Source: Eubacteriales bacterium (GTDB lineage: Bacteria > Bacillota > Clostridia > Peptostreptococcales > Anaerovoracaceae). From it: a stretch of DNA of 64,000 nucleotides. This document shows, one piece after another, positions 10,801 through 19,160 of the stretch (position 1 is the first letter of the stretch; each line of letters opens with the position of its first letter). Location of the stretch: positions 1 to 64,000 of the forward strand of contig JAQUYC010000002.1 of the NCBI GenBank assembly GCA_028692105.1, given 5' to 3'. A program made the position numbers and the translations under genes. The notes beneath the pieces are model-generated. The model ran no database searches. It saw only the letters and a program-made list of their open reading frames with translations, and had not been told where the DNA came from.

Positions 10801-13135
10801 GGCAAATGATATCTACGCTTCAGAGTGCTTCAGCAGCAGTGCGATGACAGGGATCGGATTTGCTGCGAATACCCCATTGACTAAAGGAGCTACGTTGATA
10901 GGCGGTCTGGCGAACGGAGCAATCGGCAGCATGACTGTCAGTGAGATGGATGCCATGTGGAACTCGATCGCAATCAGCATTCAGATGGAACTCAAAGGTG
11001 AAATGCTGCAGCGTGAAAAAGAATGGAGAGAAAAAGAGAGACAGAAGGAACTGGAAAAAGAAAAAGAAATGCTGAGGTTGGAGGCGTTTTTGAATTCCTG
11101 CTATAACCTTGGTCATACCTGGATAGATCCGGCAGGATATGTAACGCTGGAGCCTACGGAAACAACACAAGGAGTTCTTTCGTTTGACTGTTCCAGATGT
11201 AAAAAAACTTATGGGATCAGCATTCCTGCAACAGGTAAGCAAGAGGATAAGGACAGTCTGGGAACCGAGGAAGAGATCCCCGAGATTAATGTAATTATCG
11301 ACCCTTCAGGTTATGTGTTTGAAGGACTTGAAAGCAACCGTGCCGCCAGTATAAGTGCGATAGTTTATAAAGGCAGCAGCCTTGGCGACACTTTCTCAGC
11401 CTGGAATGACACGATAACAGCTCAGTCCAATCCTCAGACCACCGGTTTGGACGGGCGTTACGGCTGGGATGTTCCGGCTGGCACTTGGAAGGTAGGATTC
11501 TCCGGTACAGGTTATTTGCCGGCTGAAAGTAAAATAATGACAGTGCCTCCCGCTCACACAGAGGTCAATATCGGTATGCTCTCCACAACTCCGCCAACTG
11601 TGGCGGCTGCAGCAATAGGAAGCAATCAGCTGGATATTCAGTTTTCAAACTTTATGCGCAAGGAAAGTATTTATGACGCAAGCAGCGCAACAAGCAATAT
11701 TCTTGTGTATGACAGCAGTAATTCTATCGTTCCGGGAACGATTACCTTCCCTGTTACAGCAGCTAATACCGGATATGTGGATGGTGATTATCAGCAGGAT
11801 CTGATTTCCTCAGCTGAATTCGTGAAGTGTGCTGCATTTACTCCATCAGCGAGTTATGCGGGCGGCTTCCGCCAGTATCAGGATGACGGAACGACAACGG
11901 AAACCTACAAGGTTGTTGTCAGCCAGAATGTACAAAGTTACTCCGGCGTAAGAATGAGAGACGATTATGAAAATGCATTGCTAACATATGCAGAAAGAAG
12001 CCAATTGACGACACCAACAGCTAATAAAGAGTCTGGGGCATATTCAGATAATCTGAGCATTACACTGACCTCGGCAGAAGGTGCCGGCATATATTACACC
12101 CTTGATGGATCGGTACCGAATGAACTTAGCACCGTATATACGGGGCCGATAGCCATTACAGAGGATACGGAGCTGCGGTTTGTGGCTGCGAAAGCCGGTT
12201 TTGATCCAAGTCAGGCTGGTGTAAGGGAGTATTTTATCGATACGACGAAAGCAGCAGCACCGACAGCATCTGTAAATTCAGGGACATACGCAGCAGCTCA
12301 GACAGTATCCCTGACAACTAATACAGCAGGCGCAGATATTTATTATACTGTCGATTCATCTGCTCCAAGTGCTTCATCGCAGCGTTACAGCACACCTGTA
12401 ACAGTGTCTGAGAGTACGGTCATCAAAGCGCTTGCAGTCAAGTCAGGATTGAATGATAGTTCGGTAACAGTAAGGACTTATACGATTGGCACATCGGAAG
12501 AACCAAGTAATACTAATCCCAGAAGCAACAGACCGAAGACCGTAGCAGAGCCAATCATAGTGCAACCCCCCACTGCACCATGGCAGAATCCATTTACCGA
12601 TGTACCCGGCAATTCATGGTATTATGATGCAATCCAGTATGTACATAGTAAGGGTTTGTTCACCGGTATGGGTCAAGATACATTCAGCCCGAACTTCACA
12701 ATGACCCGCGCTATGCTTGTCACCGTTCTTCATCGTCTTGCCGGAACTCCGAATGCAAATGGTGATATGTTTGACGATGTTATGGCAGGGCAGTGGTACA
12801 GCGACTCAGTGACCTGGGCGGCTGAAAGCGGTATTGTAAGCGGCTATAGCAGCGGATTATTCGGCTCAAATGATCCGATAACTCGTGAACAGATGGTAAC
12901 GATTTTATATCGCTATGCAAAAGAAATGGGGTACAACATTACTGCATCAGCAGATCTTGCCGGCTTTACAGACGCAGGACAGACCTCTTCCTGGTCACAA
13001 GATGCGGTCAGATGGGCAGTCGCAGCCGGATTGATAAGCGGTAAAGGTAATGGGATACTTGATCCGAAGGGTAAGGCAACCCGAGCTGAAGTAGCTCTCA
13101 TCTTTATGAGGTTTAATAATAATATAACGCAATAG
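4889..13135 (+). CDS. Giant secreted surface protein with carboxypeptidase-regulatory-like modules, two chitobiase/FN3-like repeats and three C-terminal SLH domains
   Basis: Signal peptide MKRKMTAIILTVAMVLTVLPPGAFAEE; ggagg 8 nt before TTG 4889 (track start is 4871); SLH modules beginning NPFTDVPGNSWYYDAIQYVHSKGLFTG. Confidence 0.9.
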   Translation: MKRKMTAIILTVAMVLTVLPPGAFAEEPGGEPSFEAVFSDWTGRTAIEGDTTFYIEATGTGLDGYEGVVGTYTNNNPDTGVFSPAASQSGHWMLGTDKNGKERHIYKMTMDGDGELQYQVDSTVVYYYFRLTNDNGATYFDSGKAYPELIASSPYIMIESAELPSEIAVGADLIEYSVTLGTGSPFTDEREVSVKLCSGTKETMWSPITETGTISTSTDADFINLGNGRWKIGGTFALDALTAGTELYLRISCPDANNPAYSSNSVHVLGTNSIGQFSLSGAVAGRLSFGHGEGSSYEAADDATFYLAGGIGDTVHTFTLTGTDISDTSKLSVTGGTLMPDSLVSGSMQGIYELTGGVTIPAGSTSLSFQYDGQTLHSIALDRSTLNPGSSVYATSVKKIRVASNNSVTLQLSGFNLPVSASAYTGKTEWDSKEIAFQCTSLMEENGLLTLILTPDQPISGSGALDILYNTDPLRKVTYNIGDISLDNTGYSMIFVDFGPTTAADAGSESHALLGISGEQDLTLIGKGFQNTINYIACFMEHTAAGLSAPAAQLSAKYISATQLSVSEAETKNLARGWYGVYLIADDVQISGFADAALLPKEGEEQVINPTVSINGGAESTTNSAITISMTPGSFTQVRFAESQEALSSASWQIIGLTGYTLSDGFGSKTIYFEFKDSSNALAYQTNKTILYRTSELLPAPEQCGISGVTAASDGGIKLYSGTKYTAYIYYAGDGYLGKLTVLDSEGVELEAHTLNRTATKDGNHIYSKAIVVPDAGKTLKFSLTGAYGPATLTADKAVSVLSVPAITYPNLPIIARSFGYAGDVMAYLVDIAKPVQFGFQGTPGKTATAVIKTEGAADKTINLNETTPGSGIYAGSGSIPGTASKLTGITYVLSDGGSESDSRVYTYTDHFIMPKLTFTDIDNSYNDVRLTIIGPGYYYRVQNIADSDAEFVNLSLGEYTYSLSGSSGLIKNGTKVISSGNNTVSLSDLPKLSSLSFDAAGTVPANTQVKCSFILNGKDVIKLIQFDNELKQIPAGTEVAYELVLPYDAVKTIQPAAGTVTLSEVANSATVGFVPYEMVSVSGKVTNEVSGKPLAGAMISALQKIGQGLNEFYASSNDTADAEGNYSLSIYKDEDAAIRYQSGGYREVVVTDDYSVNTVINKAMQYDTLNKVSVDFMTYPLAENGEQFESPKRTDNGYITLKNAVVDNVSLNTAYYAWEYTGSGYTRHVKLSSDTISKYPGKNVLLSFQATKEYVLDNDSVNVSLNADSNGHAVIKAYQKGIISADVDGISPSYLLVFDGNGKLQGEPVKGSLRLTSETLYLDEGSYTVMVLRGDNLTRLNGLRSLTAIQTLIDAGLLDSECYSMRSGVSVTTGRITNLGNLSPSENVTNEMLGAVDVRINTESTEELNGEIYANITIEKAAPEGSAMNFEGISFWRANDPVNATNKYYINGKERSSINLLWGSEKTAEKLRAAYALGPDDNTLISGGKVQVSYKLNGTPFTENYDISEAVQKVTLTAPSSMLSGEPAKNVEVGGIAKSGEKVEIYDDKTKIAEVTAGTGNRWQASVSLLNPERSGYHSLWAKSGTAVSPEVICKIFRQGSMSYISNFKWVHHNTSVQRDITVELTDLSKINSAALQSLSYYPAAPSTISFKINGLKKDKLNHVWLINTVNGSEKSFSAACIEDGADSSVWSTGKVYLGQTGKLAVRYDLASSDTDDIYMLTGDEKPSVSILLNATNPADLMDPAKVPAAIRDNADQADFTIDETAGDGSGLAMTHDAGGLTVENEFEFIPEDEKLTEAQLEEEGYLKVVTKEGTLWVKQEVTETEINGIVTIEMNRKVFMDDDLASQLEGRRRFGSMLFTSGDPGSSPLIGSLSLFAAGGAGDAALTGIEWSGNITGGLELVGDLKGVAYVSEKFVKGVSILGAVGTVAKIAGGPSTKDANILIQALKNIENADTRRALAREIADYSALANDIYASECFSSSAMTGIGFAANTPLTKGATLIGGLANGAIGSMTVSEMDAMWNSIAISIQMELKGEMLQREKEWREKERQKELEKEKEMLRLEAFLNSCYNLGHTWIDPAGYVTLEPTETTQGVLSFDCSRCKKTYGISIPATGKQEDKDSLGTEEEIPEINVIIDPSGYVFEGLESNRAASISAIVYKGSSLGDTFSAWNDTITAQSNPQTTGLDGRYGWDVPAGTWKVGFSGTGYLPAESKIMTVPPAHTEVNIGMLSTTPPTVAAAAIGSNQLDIQFSNFMRKESIYDASSATSNILVYDSSNSIVPGTITFPVTAANTGYVDGDYQQDLISSAEFVKCAAFTPSASYAGGFRQYQDDGTTTETYKVVVSQNVQSYSGVRMRDDYENALLTYAERSQLTTPTANKESGAYSDNLSITLTSAEGAGIYYTLDGSVPNELSTVYTGPIAITEDTELRFVAAKAGFDPSQAGVREYFIDTTKAAAPTASVNSGTYAAAQTVSLTTNTAGADIYYTVDSSAPSASSQRYSTPVTVSESTVIKALAVKSGLNDSSVTVRTYTIGTSEEPSNTNPRSNRPKTVAEPIIVQPPTAPWQNPFTDVPGNSWYYDAIQYVHSKGLFTGMGQDTFSPNFTMTRAMLVTVLHRLAGTPNANGDMFDDVMAGQWYSDSVTWAAESGIVSGYSSGLFGSNDPITREQMVTILYRYAKEMGYNITASADLAGFTDAGQTSSWSQDAVRWAVAAGLISGKGNGILDPKGKATRAEVALIFMRFNNNITQ
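12008..12490 (+). repeat. Two consecutive chitobiase/beta-hexosaminidase C-terminal-like repeats inside the SLH protein
   Basis: TPTANKESGAYSDNLSITLTSAEGAGIYYTLDGSVPN... and APTASVNSGTYAAAQTVSLTTNTAGADIYYTVDSSAPS... Confidence 0.75.
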
Positions 13136-13171
13136 AAAATCAAGACAAATTTAATTCATGTAATATAAATA

Positions 13172-13217
13172 CAGGTGCGCAGTCTTTTAAAACAATGTGA
13201 AGGCTGCGTACCTTTGT
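13172..13217 (+). terminator. Probable terminator after the SLH protein gene
   Basis: aggtgcgcagtctt...aaggctgcgtacctttgttt hairpin. Confidence 0.6.
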
Positions 13218-13449
13218 TTGACAGAAAACACTGATCATATCATCTTTGCATGGTATTCACATTAAATATATCGTTCACATATTTATATATGAACGACATA
13301 GCGGTTGCTCCCGTTGATTCTTAAACAGCAAAATGCCGATTAATAAGGCAGTTATTTATTACAGTGTTGTTCAACAGGGTCATACTATGATAAACTGAAA
13401 AAAAGCGGAGTGTCATGTTTAGTTAAATAGTGCGATATATGTAAGTGAT

Positions 13450-14091
13450 ATGAATATAAAAGAATTGAAATTTCCCACGGTATATGATATGGATACTGTG
13501 GTCGGATATGGAGGAAATCAGGAGTGGTTTTCCCAGAATATAAAGAGAAAAGCAGGATGCGGATGTACCAGCGGAGCAAACCTGGCGGCTTATTATGCAG
13601 CCAGGTATCCTGAACTGCCTAAGATTTACGACGGAAACACCGAACAATTCGACCGGAACGAATATATTGAAGCTATGGAAGAGATGTACACCTATATGAA
13701 ACCCGGTCTGCTCGGTTTTCCTTATGTAAAAAAATTTGGAAGACAATTTATAAAGTTTTGCAGGGAACATAATATAATAGCAAAAGCTGAATTTTGTTAT
13801 GGGTTTAAGAAGAGAGAAGAAGCCTTCGCTTTTGTTAAGGAAAGTATCGATACCGATAATCCCGTAGCACTTTTGATTTTATTTCATCGATCTCACGCCC
13901 TTATAGAAGATAACTGGCACTGGGTAACAATAACAGGGTACATCGAGGATAAAGAAGATTTCAATGTAAATGAGATTCTCTTTTCCAACTGTGGAGAACG
14001 GCAAATTGTAAGGGCAAATCAGCTGTTTGAGATCCATCGTAAAAATACAATTCGCATGGTAAGATTTCGAATAATAGGAAGCAATGAATAA
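13450..14091 (+). CDS. Predicted papain-like/C39-like cysteine peptidase fold protein, function unknown
   Basis: AGCGCTSGANLAAYYA, HWVTITGY and FSNCGER arranged as a Cys-His-Asn triad. Confidence 0.5.
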   Translation: MNIKELKFPTVYDMDTVVGYGGNQEWFSQNIKRKAGCGCTSGANLAAYYAARYPELPKIYDGNTEQFDRNEYIEAMEEMYTYMKPGLLGFPYVKKFGRQFIKFCREHNIIAKAEFCYGFKKREEAFAFVKESIDTDNPVALLILFHRSHALIEDNWHWVTITGYIEDKEDFNVNEILFSNCGERQIVRANQLFEIHRKNTIRMVRFRIIGSNE

Positions 14092-14220
14092 GACAAATCG
14101 GTTAAGCGGGCAATAAACTGATCAATTGATTATTTGCCGGAGCCTCATAATAGAATAATAAATAACAATACATGCGACTATAATATAACAAAAGTATATT
14201 ATTTGGAAAGGAAGAATATT

Positions 14221-14952
14221 ATGAAGAAAAGCGCAGCTTTTTTTGATATCGACGGTACAATCTCAAGGGAAGGTCTGATCAGCGAAATGTTTAGAAAGAT
14301 GATTAAATATGAGCTGATTGACGACAGTAAATGGTATCATGAGGTTGAACCCGCTTTTATACAATGGAATAAACGCTTGGGGGATTATGACCTTTATCTG
14401 CAGAAGATGGTGGACATATATTCCGAGACAGTAAAATTTACAAATCCATTTCATATTTCTTACATTGCGAAAAAAGTGATTGAACAAAAAGGCGAACGCG
14501 TTTACACTTATTCTCGTGAGAGAATTAAATGGCATAAGGATCAGGGGCATGTTGTAATCGCAATTTCGGGTTCACCGGTTGAGCTGGTGAGAGAAATGTC
14601 AAAAATGTACGGAATGGATGATTACAAGGGTACGGTTTATGAAATTGACAGCAATGGGGCAACATACAGCGGAGAAATCATACCAATGTGGGATTCCCGG
14701 AGCAAAGAAAATGCCGTTCTTGAAATGGCAGAAAAACACCGGCTCGATCTTTTGTCCAGCTACGCGTATGGTGATACAGCCGGAGATTTTTCTATGCTTA
14801 AGCTTGTGGGAAATCCCTATGCAATCAATCCAACGAGGGAACTGGTTGCACATATCTTGCAAGACGAATATCTTAAAGAAGCCGTGAAGATAATCGTAGA
14901 ACGAAAGGATGTCACATATCAGTTAAGTGTAGATTCTCTTAACTGCATCTAA
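14221..14952 (+). CDS. HAD superfamily subfamily IB hydrolase
   Basis: AAFFDIDGTIS motif I, AISGSPVELV motif II, YGDTAGDFSML motif IV; ATG 14221 preceded by ggaaaggaag. Confidence 0.85.
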   Translation: MKKSAAFFDIDGTISREGLISEMFRKMIKYELIDDSKWYHEVEPAFIQWNKRLGDYDLYLQKMVDIYSETVKFTNPFHISYIAKKVIEQKGERVYTYSRERIKWHKDQGHVVIAISGSPVELVREMSKMYGMDDYKGTVYEIDSNGATYSGEIIPMWDSRSKENAVLEMAEKHRLDLLSSYAYGDTAGDFSMLKLVGNPYAINPTRELVAHILQDEYLKEAVKIIVERKDVTYQLSVDSLNCI

Positions 14953-15016
14953 AAAGGTACCTTTTCTGCATCGTTAAGCATGCCGTAATTAATAATATAT
15001 ATTTTGCAGTCTATCT

Positions 15017-15853
15017 ATGGAGGCAGAGGAATTGATAACAGAGCTATTAAAAGCAGCAATAATTGGAGTTGTGGAAGGAATAACGGAATGGCTGCCTATC
15101 AGCAGTACCGGACATATGATACTTGTAGAGGAATTCATCAAGATAAACGCATCGGATGAATTTATGGAAATGTTCCGCGTAGTGATCCAACTTGGTGCTA
15201 TTATGGCTGTTGTACTTCTGTACTTCCACAAATTGAATCCGATATCCCCCAAGAAATCGTTACAGCAAAAAAAAGATACGATGTCGATATGGTACAAGGT
15301 CATTATAGGCATGCTGCCGGCTGCAATCGTTGGCATACCTCTTGATGACTGGTTGGATGAACATTTATATAACTATCAGACTGTAGCACTTATGCTGGTC
15401 ATATATGGGATATTATTTATTGTTATTGAGAATTATAATAAAGGTCGCAAGGGACTCGTGCAGTCATTTAATCAGCTCAGCTATAAAATGGCATTTTTGA
15501 TTGGTATGTTTCAGGTCCTTTCTTTGGTCCCGGGTACTTCACGATCAGGTGCGACAATATTGGGAGCGATCCTTCTTGGTACTTCCAGAACTATAGCCGC
15601 AGAATATTCTTTTTTCCTATCCATACCGGTGATGTTCGGTGCCAGTGCCTTAAAGTTAGTGAAATTTGGATTTGAATTTAGCAATGCTGAAATAATGATG
15701 CTTCTTGTCGGAATGATTGTCGCTTTTGTGGTATCAATCATTGCAATCCGATTCCTGCTTAGTTACATAAAGACAAATGATTTCAAAGCTTTCGGATGGT
15801 ACCGTATTATTCTTGGTGTTCTTGTCATGACCTACTTCATGATTTTTGATTGA
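15017..15853 (+). CDS. uppP: Undecaprenyl-diphosphatase (UppP/BacA)
   Basis: [20 protein letters not shown] and [10 protein letters not shown] motifs. Confidence 0.95.
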   Translation: MEAEELITELLKAAIIGVVEGITEWLPISSTGHMILVEEFIKINASDEFMEMFRVVIQLGAIMAVVLLYFHKLNPISPKKSLQQKKDTMSIWYKVIIGMLPAAIVGIPLDDWLDEHLYNYQTVALMLVIYGILFIVIENYNKGRKGLVQSFNQLSYKMAFLIGMFQVLSLVPGTSRSGATILGAILLGTSRTIAAEYSFFLSIPVMFGASALKLVKFGFEFSNAEIMMLLVGMIVAFVVSIIAIRFLLSYIKTNDFKAFGWYRIILGVLVMTYFMIFD

Positions 15854-15920
15854 CGTCGATTTTTTTCGGCAAATGTTATATACTATTGAAAGCAAGATAC
15901 ATGAAGAGGATGAAGACATA

Positions 15921-17318
15921 ATGGGAAATGACACTCAAGCAAGAAATAAGCAGCTTCCGACCATACTTGTGGTCGTTATAACATCATTCATCACCACCTT
16001 TACCGGAAGTGCACTTAACCTGTCGATTCCAGCCATAGGCGATGAATTTCAAGCAAGCGCCGCTATGGTTGGGTGGATTGTAACCGGGTATATACTTGCA
16101 GCAGCTGTTTTAGCGGTACCTTTTGGACGGCTTGCAGATCTGACGGGAAGGAAGAGGATTCTGACAACAGGAATTTTCATTTTCGCACTTTGCTCAGGCG
16201 GAGCTGCTTTTGCTCAATCCATAGGAATGCTTCTATTCTTTCGTGTCGTTCAGGGGATTGGAGCGGCAATGATTTTCAGCACGAATACGGCAGTGCTTAT
16301 AAGCGCATTTTTGCCGGAGAAGAGGGGAAAAGTGCTGGGCTATTCCATCGCATCCACCTATATCGGATTATCGGCGGGCCCGGTTGTCGGAGGATTGCTG
16401 AATCATCATCTGGGATGGCGTTCGATATTTATTTTAACATTACTCGTCAGCGTTTTAGTATTTTGCATCGCTGTAAAAAAGCTGCCCGAAAGCAATGCTC
16501 AAAAAGATGGACAAGGCATAGATATCATCGGGAATATTCTGTATATCCTTATGATAACCTTAGTCATGTTTGGATTATCGTCAGTTTCTACTTTCGCATA
16601 CTCAAAATTGCTGGTTATTGCAGGGATTATTCTATTCATTATATTTATAATTCACGAATTGAAAACAGCCCATCCTATAATTGAAGTAAGATTATTTGCA
16701 CACAACATCGGATATACATTCTCAAATTTAGCTGCACTTATGAATTACGGTGCAACCTTTGCTTTGGGATACCTGCTTTCAATATACCTGCAAGTTGTGG
16801 TGGATTTTGACTCTCAGACAGCAGGACTGATTCTTATAAGTCAGCCTCTTGTAATGGCGATACTTTCACCATATGCAGGGAGGCTTTCAGACCGGGTATC
16901 ACCTTTCAAACTTGCATCATTTGGAATGGGCCTTTGTGCTTTAGGGCTTTTTTCATTTATTTTTATCTCGGAAGACTATCCGATTTTGTTGATTGTTGCA
17001 AATCTTGCTGTTGTCGGAGTCGGGTTTGCCTTTTTTTCATCACCGAATACTAATGCGGTCATGGCCTGTGTGGATAAAAAAGACTACGGGGTCGCTTCTT
17101 CCATACTGTCGACTATGCGTTCAATAGGTCATAGTACGAGCATGGCCATAGTGACGGTTATAATATCAAGGCAGATGGGATCAGCGACACTGAACGATGC
17201 TGAACCGGCCCAGATTGTGGAAACAATGCATATTGCTTTTATCATATTTACTATTGTATGTGCAATGGGAATATTTATCTCATTAAAGAGAAAACAGCCC
17301 AAACAGGGGATAGAATGA
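15921..17318 (+). CDS. MFS transporter, DHA2 (14-TM) drug-resistance type
   Basis: PFGRLADLTGRKR motif; GSALNLSIPAIGDEF; multi-TM. ATG 15921 preferred over the track start. Confidence 0.88.
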   Translation: MGNDTQARNKQLPTILVVVITSFITTFTGSALNLSIPAIGDEFQASAAMVGWIVTGYILAAAVLAVPFGRLADLTGRKRILTTGIFIFALCSGGAAFAQSIGMLLFFRVVQGIGAAMIFSTNTAVLISAFLPEKRGKVLGYSIASTYIGLSAGPVVGGLLNHHLGWRSIFILTLLVSVLVFCIAVKKLPESNAQKDGQGIDIIGNILYILMITLVMFGLSSVSTFAYSKLLVIAGIILFIIFIIHELKTAHPIIEVRLFAHNIGYTFSNLAALMNYGATFALGYLLSIYLQVVVDFDSQTAGLILISQPLVMAILSPYAGRLSDRVSPFKLASFGMGLCALGLFSFIFISEDYPILLIVANLAVVGVGFAFFSSPNTNAVMACVDKKDYGVASSILSTMRSIGHSTSMAIVTVIISRQMGSATLNDAEPAQIVETMHIAFIIFTIVCAMGIFISLKRKQPKQGIE

Positions 17319-17367
17319 AAAAAGATTTATCAATTTTCATCGTAGAAAAGTAAGAAAGGAAGAAGAA

Positions 17368-17670
17368 ATGAAAAGAAAAGTAGTATTTATGTTTGTGAAT
17401 GGAAGCATCACAGAAGCCAAAAGAGTTGAAATGGAACTTGAATCCACCTTGATGGTAATGATTGGTGTCGGCAGTTATGATATGGCTTGCGAAGAAGCGA
17501 AAAAGCTTGTGGAGGAAGGCGTTAAACTGATCGAGCTTTGCGGCGGCTTCGGGACAATAGGGCATGCAAAGGTGACGGAGGCAGTTTATGGGAAGGCCCA
17601 AATAGGAGTAGTCAGATTTGATAATCATCCGGGGTACGATAACCTTTCCGGGGATAGCAAATGGCTGTAA
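17368..17670 (+). CDS. DUF6506-like small protein
   Basis: MKRKVVFMFVNGS...KLIELCGGFG...VRFDNHPG; RBS gaaaggaagaag. Confidence 0.65.
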   Translation: MKRKVVFMFVNGSITEAKRVEMELESTLMVMIGVGSYDMACEEAKKLVEEGVKLIELCGGFGTIGHAKVTEAVYGKAQIGVVRFDNHPGYDNLSGDSKWL

Positions 17671-17759
17671 CGTGTCAGTCGATGCTTCAGTGAAAAAGGC
17701 TTCAGTGAAGAATTGAAAAGATAAAAAATAAGATTGACAATTTTTTTGGGTGGTGCTAA

Positions 17760-18027
17760 TATGTCTTTAAACCGATGACGAGGGAGTTAAACTGTAAAAC
17801 GATCTCAAAGCGAATCCGGGGAGGTGTAAGCCGGACAGATGCAGATACAGCAAGTGGGCCTCTGAGGGCGAAGCGAAAGAATTCAATTTAAGTAGCTGAG
17901 ACGCAAAGCCGGCGTTATAAGGCTAAGGGTGTGATGGCACTCTGCAAAGAGGGTATGCATAACGCATATCAAACAAGGTGGTACCGCAGGTTAACACTTG
18001 TCCTTGGATCAGGGATAAGTGTTTTTT
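17760..18027 (+). ncRNA. T-box riboswitch, specifier consistent with tryptophan (TGG)
   Basis: aaggtggtaccgc T-box 17975-17987; stem I with aagTGGgcctctgag (specifier 17855-17857); terminator aacacttgtcc...gggataagtgttttttt. Confidence 0.9.
17992..18027 (+). terminator. T-box regulated terminator
   Basis: aacacttgtcc ttggatca gggataagtgttttttt immediately 3' of the T-box. Confidence 0.85.
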
Positions 18028-18129
18028 TATTACGTTTGCAACCAGGTAAATTGCAGAGAACCCCTTTTCATAACCATTAATTTTTAAATCGAAAAAATGA
18101 TTAGAAAAGAAGAAAAGGAGATCAAAAAA

Positions 18130-19143
18130 ATGAAAACAAGGATAAATTTTAAAAAGGGTACAGCAGGCCTATTGATCGTAATGCTGATTCTTGTGGGTTT
18201 GCTGACCGGTTGCGGAGGCAATGGGGAAGAGAATAATTCTGAAGCTGACATGCCTACTGTAGGCATCGTACAGATCGTGGAGCATCCGTCCCTGGATACC
18301 ATACGCGAATCAATACTTGCACAGCTTGCCGATGAAGGCTTTATAGATGGTGAAACTATGACGGTCGACTACCAGAATGCGCAGAATGAACAGGCGAATC
18401 TGAAGACAATCTGTCAGAAGTTTGCGGCCAACAACTATGACCTTATTATTGCAATTTCAACACCGGCAGCGCAGGCAGCTCTCGGCGAAACGACTGAGAT
18501 TCCGATTATTTTCTCCGCAGTAACTGATCCATTGTCTGCTGAAGTTGTTACAGACATGGACACCCCAGGCGGAAATATTACAGGAACCTCGGATGCAGTT
18601 TCCGCTGAGATGATTATGGATCTTGCGAGAGAAATCACACCTGATATTCAAACGATAGGGGCACTGTACAACAGCAGTGAAGTGAATTCAATCTCTGTAA
18701 TTGAAGATCTGAGGGAATATGCAGAAACCAACGGCTTGACTGTGGTAGAAGCTCCTGTTATGAATTCCAGCGAAGTGAAGCAGTCCGCGACCTTCCTTGC
18801 AGGAAAATGCGATGCTGTATTCTCTCCGATAGATAACACAGTTGCATCAACCATGCCGATCATATCTAAGACTCTTAACGATGCTAAAGTCCCATTCTAT
18901 GTGGGGGCAGACTCCATGGTAAATGATGGCGGACTTGCAACTTACGGGATTAACTATACCATTTTAGGTCAGGAAACAGGTAAGATGGCAGCACAGGTAT
19001 TGAATGGAACAGATCCCGGAACGATATCGGTTCTGACTATAAAAGATGTGAAAATCTATATCAATCAAAACACAGCCGATCAAATCGGAGTAACTTTCCC
19101 TCAAACGGTTTTGGATAACGCAACTGTTTTGGGAGAAGAATAA
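18130..19143 (+). CDS. trpX: ABC transporter substrate-binding lipoprotein, TrpX type (probable tryptophan uptake)
   Basis: Lipobox LLTGCGG; PTVGIVQIVEHPSLD...; Trp T-box upstream; aaaaggagat RBS. Confidence 0.8.
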   Translation: MKTRINFKKGTAGLLIVMLILVGLLTGCGGNGEENNSEADMPTVGIVQIVEHPSLDTIRESILAQLADEGFIDGETMTVDYQNAQNEQANLKTICQKFAANNYDLIIAISTPAAQAALGETTEIPIIFSAVTDPLSAEVVTDMDTPGGNITGTSDAVSAEMIMDLAREITPDIQTIGALYNSSEVNSISVIEDLREYAETNGLTVVEAPVMNSSEVKQSATFLAGKCDAVFSPIDNTVASTMPIISKTLNDAKVPFYVGADSMVNDGGLATYGINYTILGQETGKMAAQVLNGTDPGTISVLTIKDVKIYINQNTADQIGVTFPQTVLDNATVLGEE

Positions 19144-19160
19144 AATTTGGAGAAATAGCT

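Noticed and set aside
16073-16684. 203-aa plus-strand ORF inside the MFS transporter gene in another frame
   Set aside because: Cys/Arg/Ser-rich shadow translation; the MFS frame carries recognisable motifs over the same bases.
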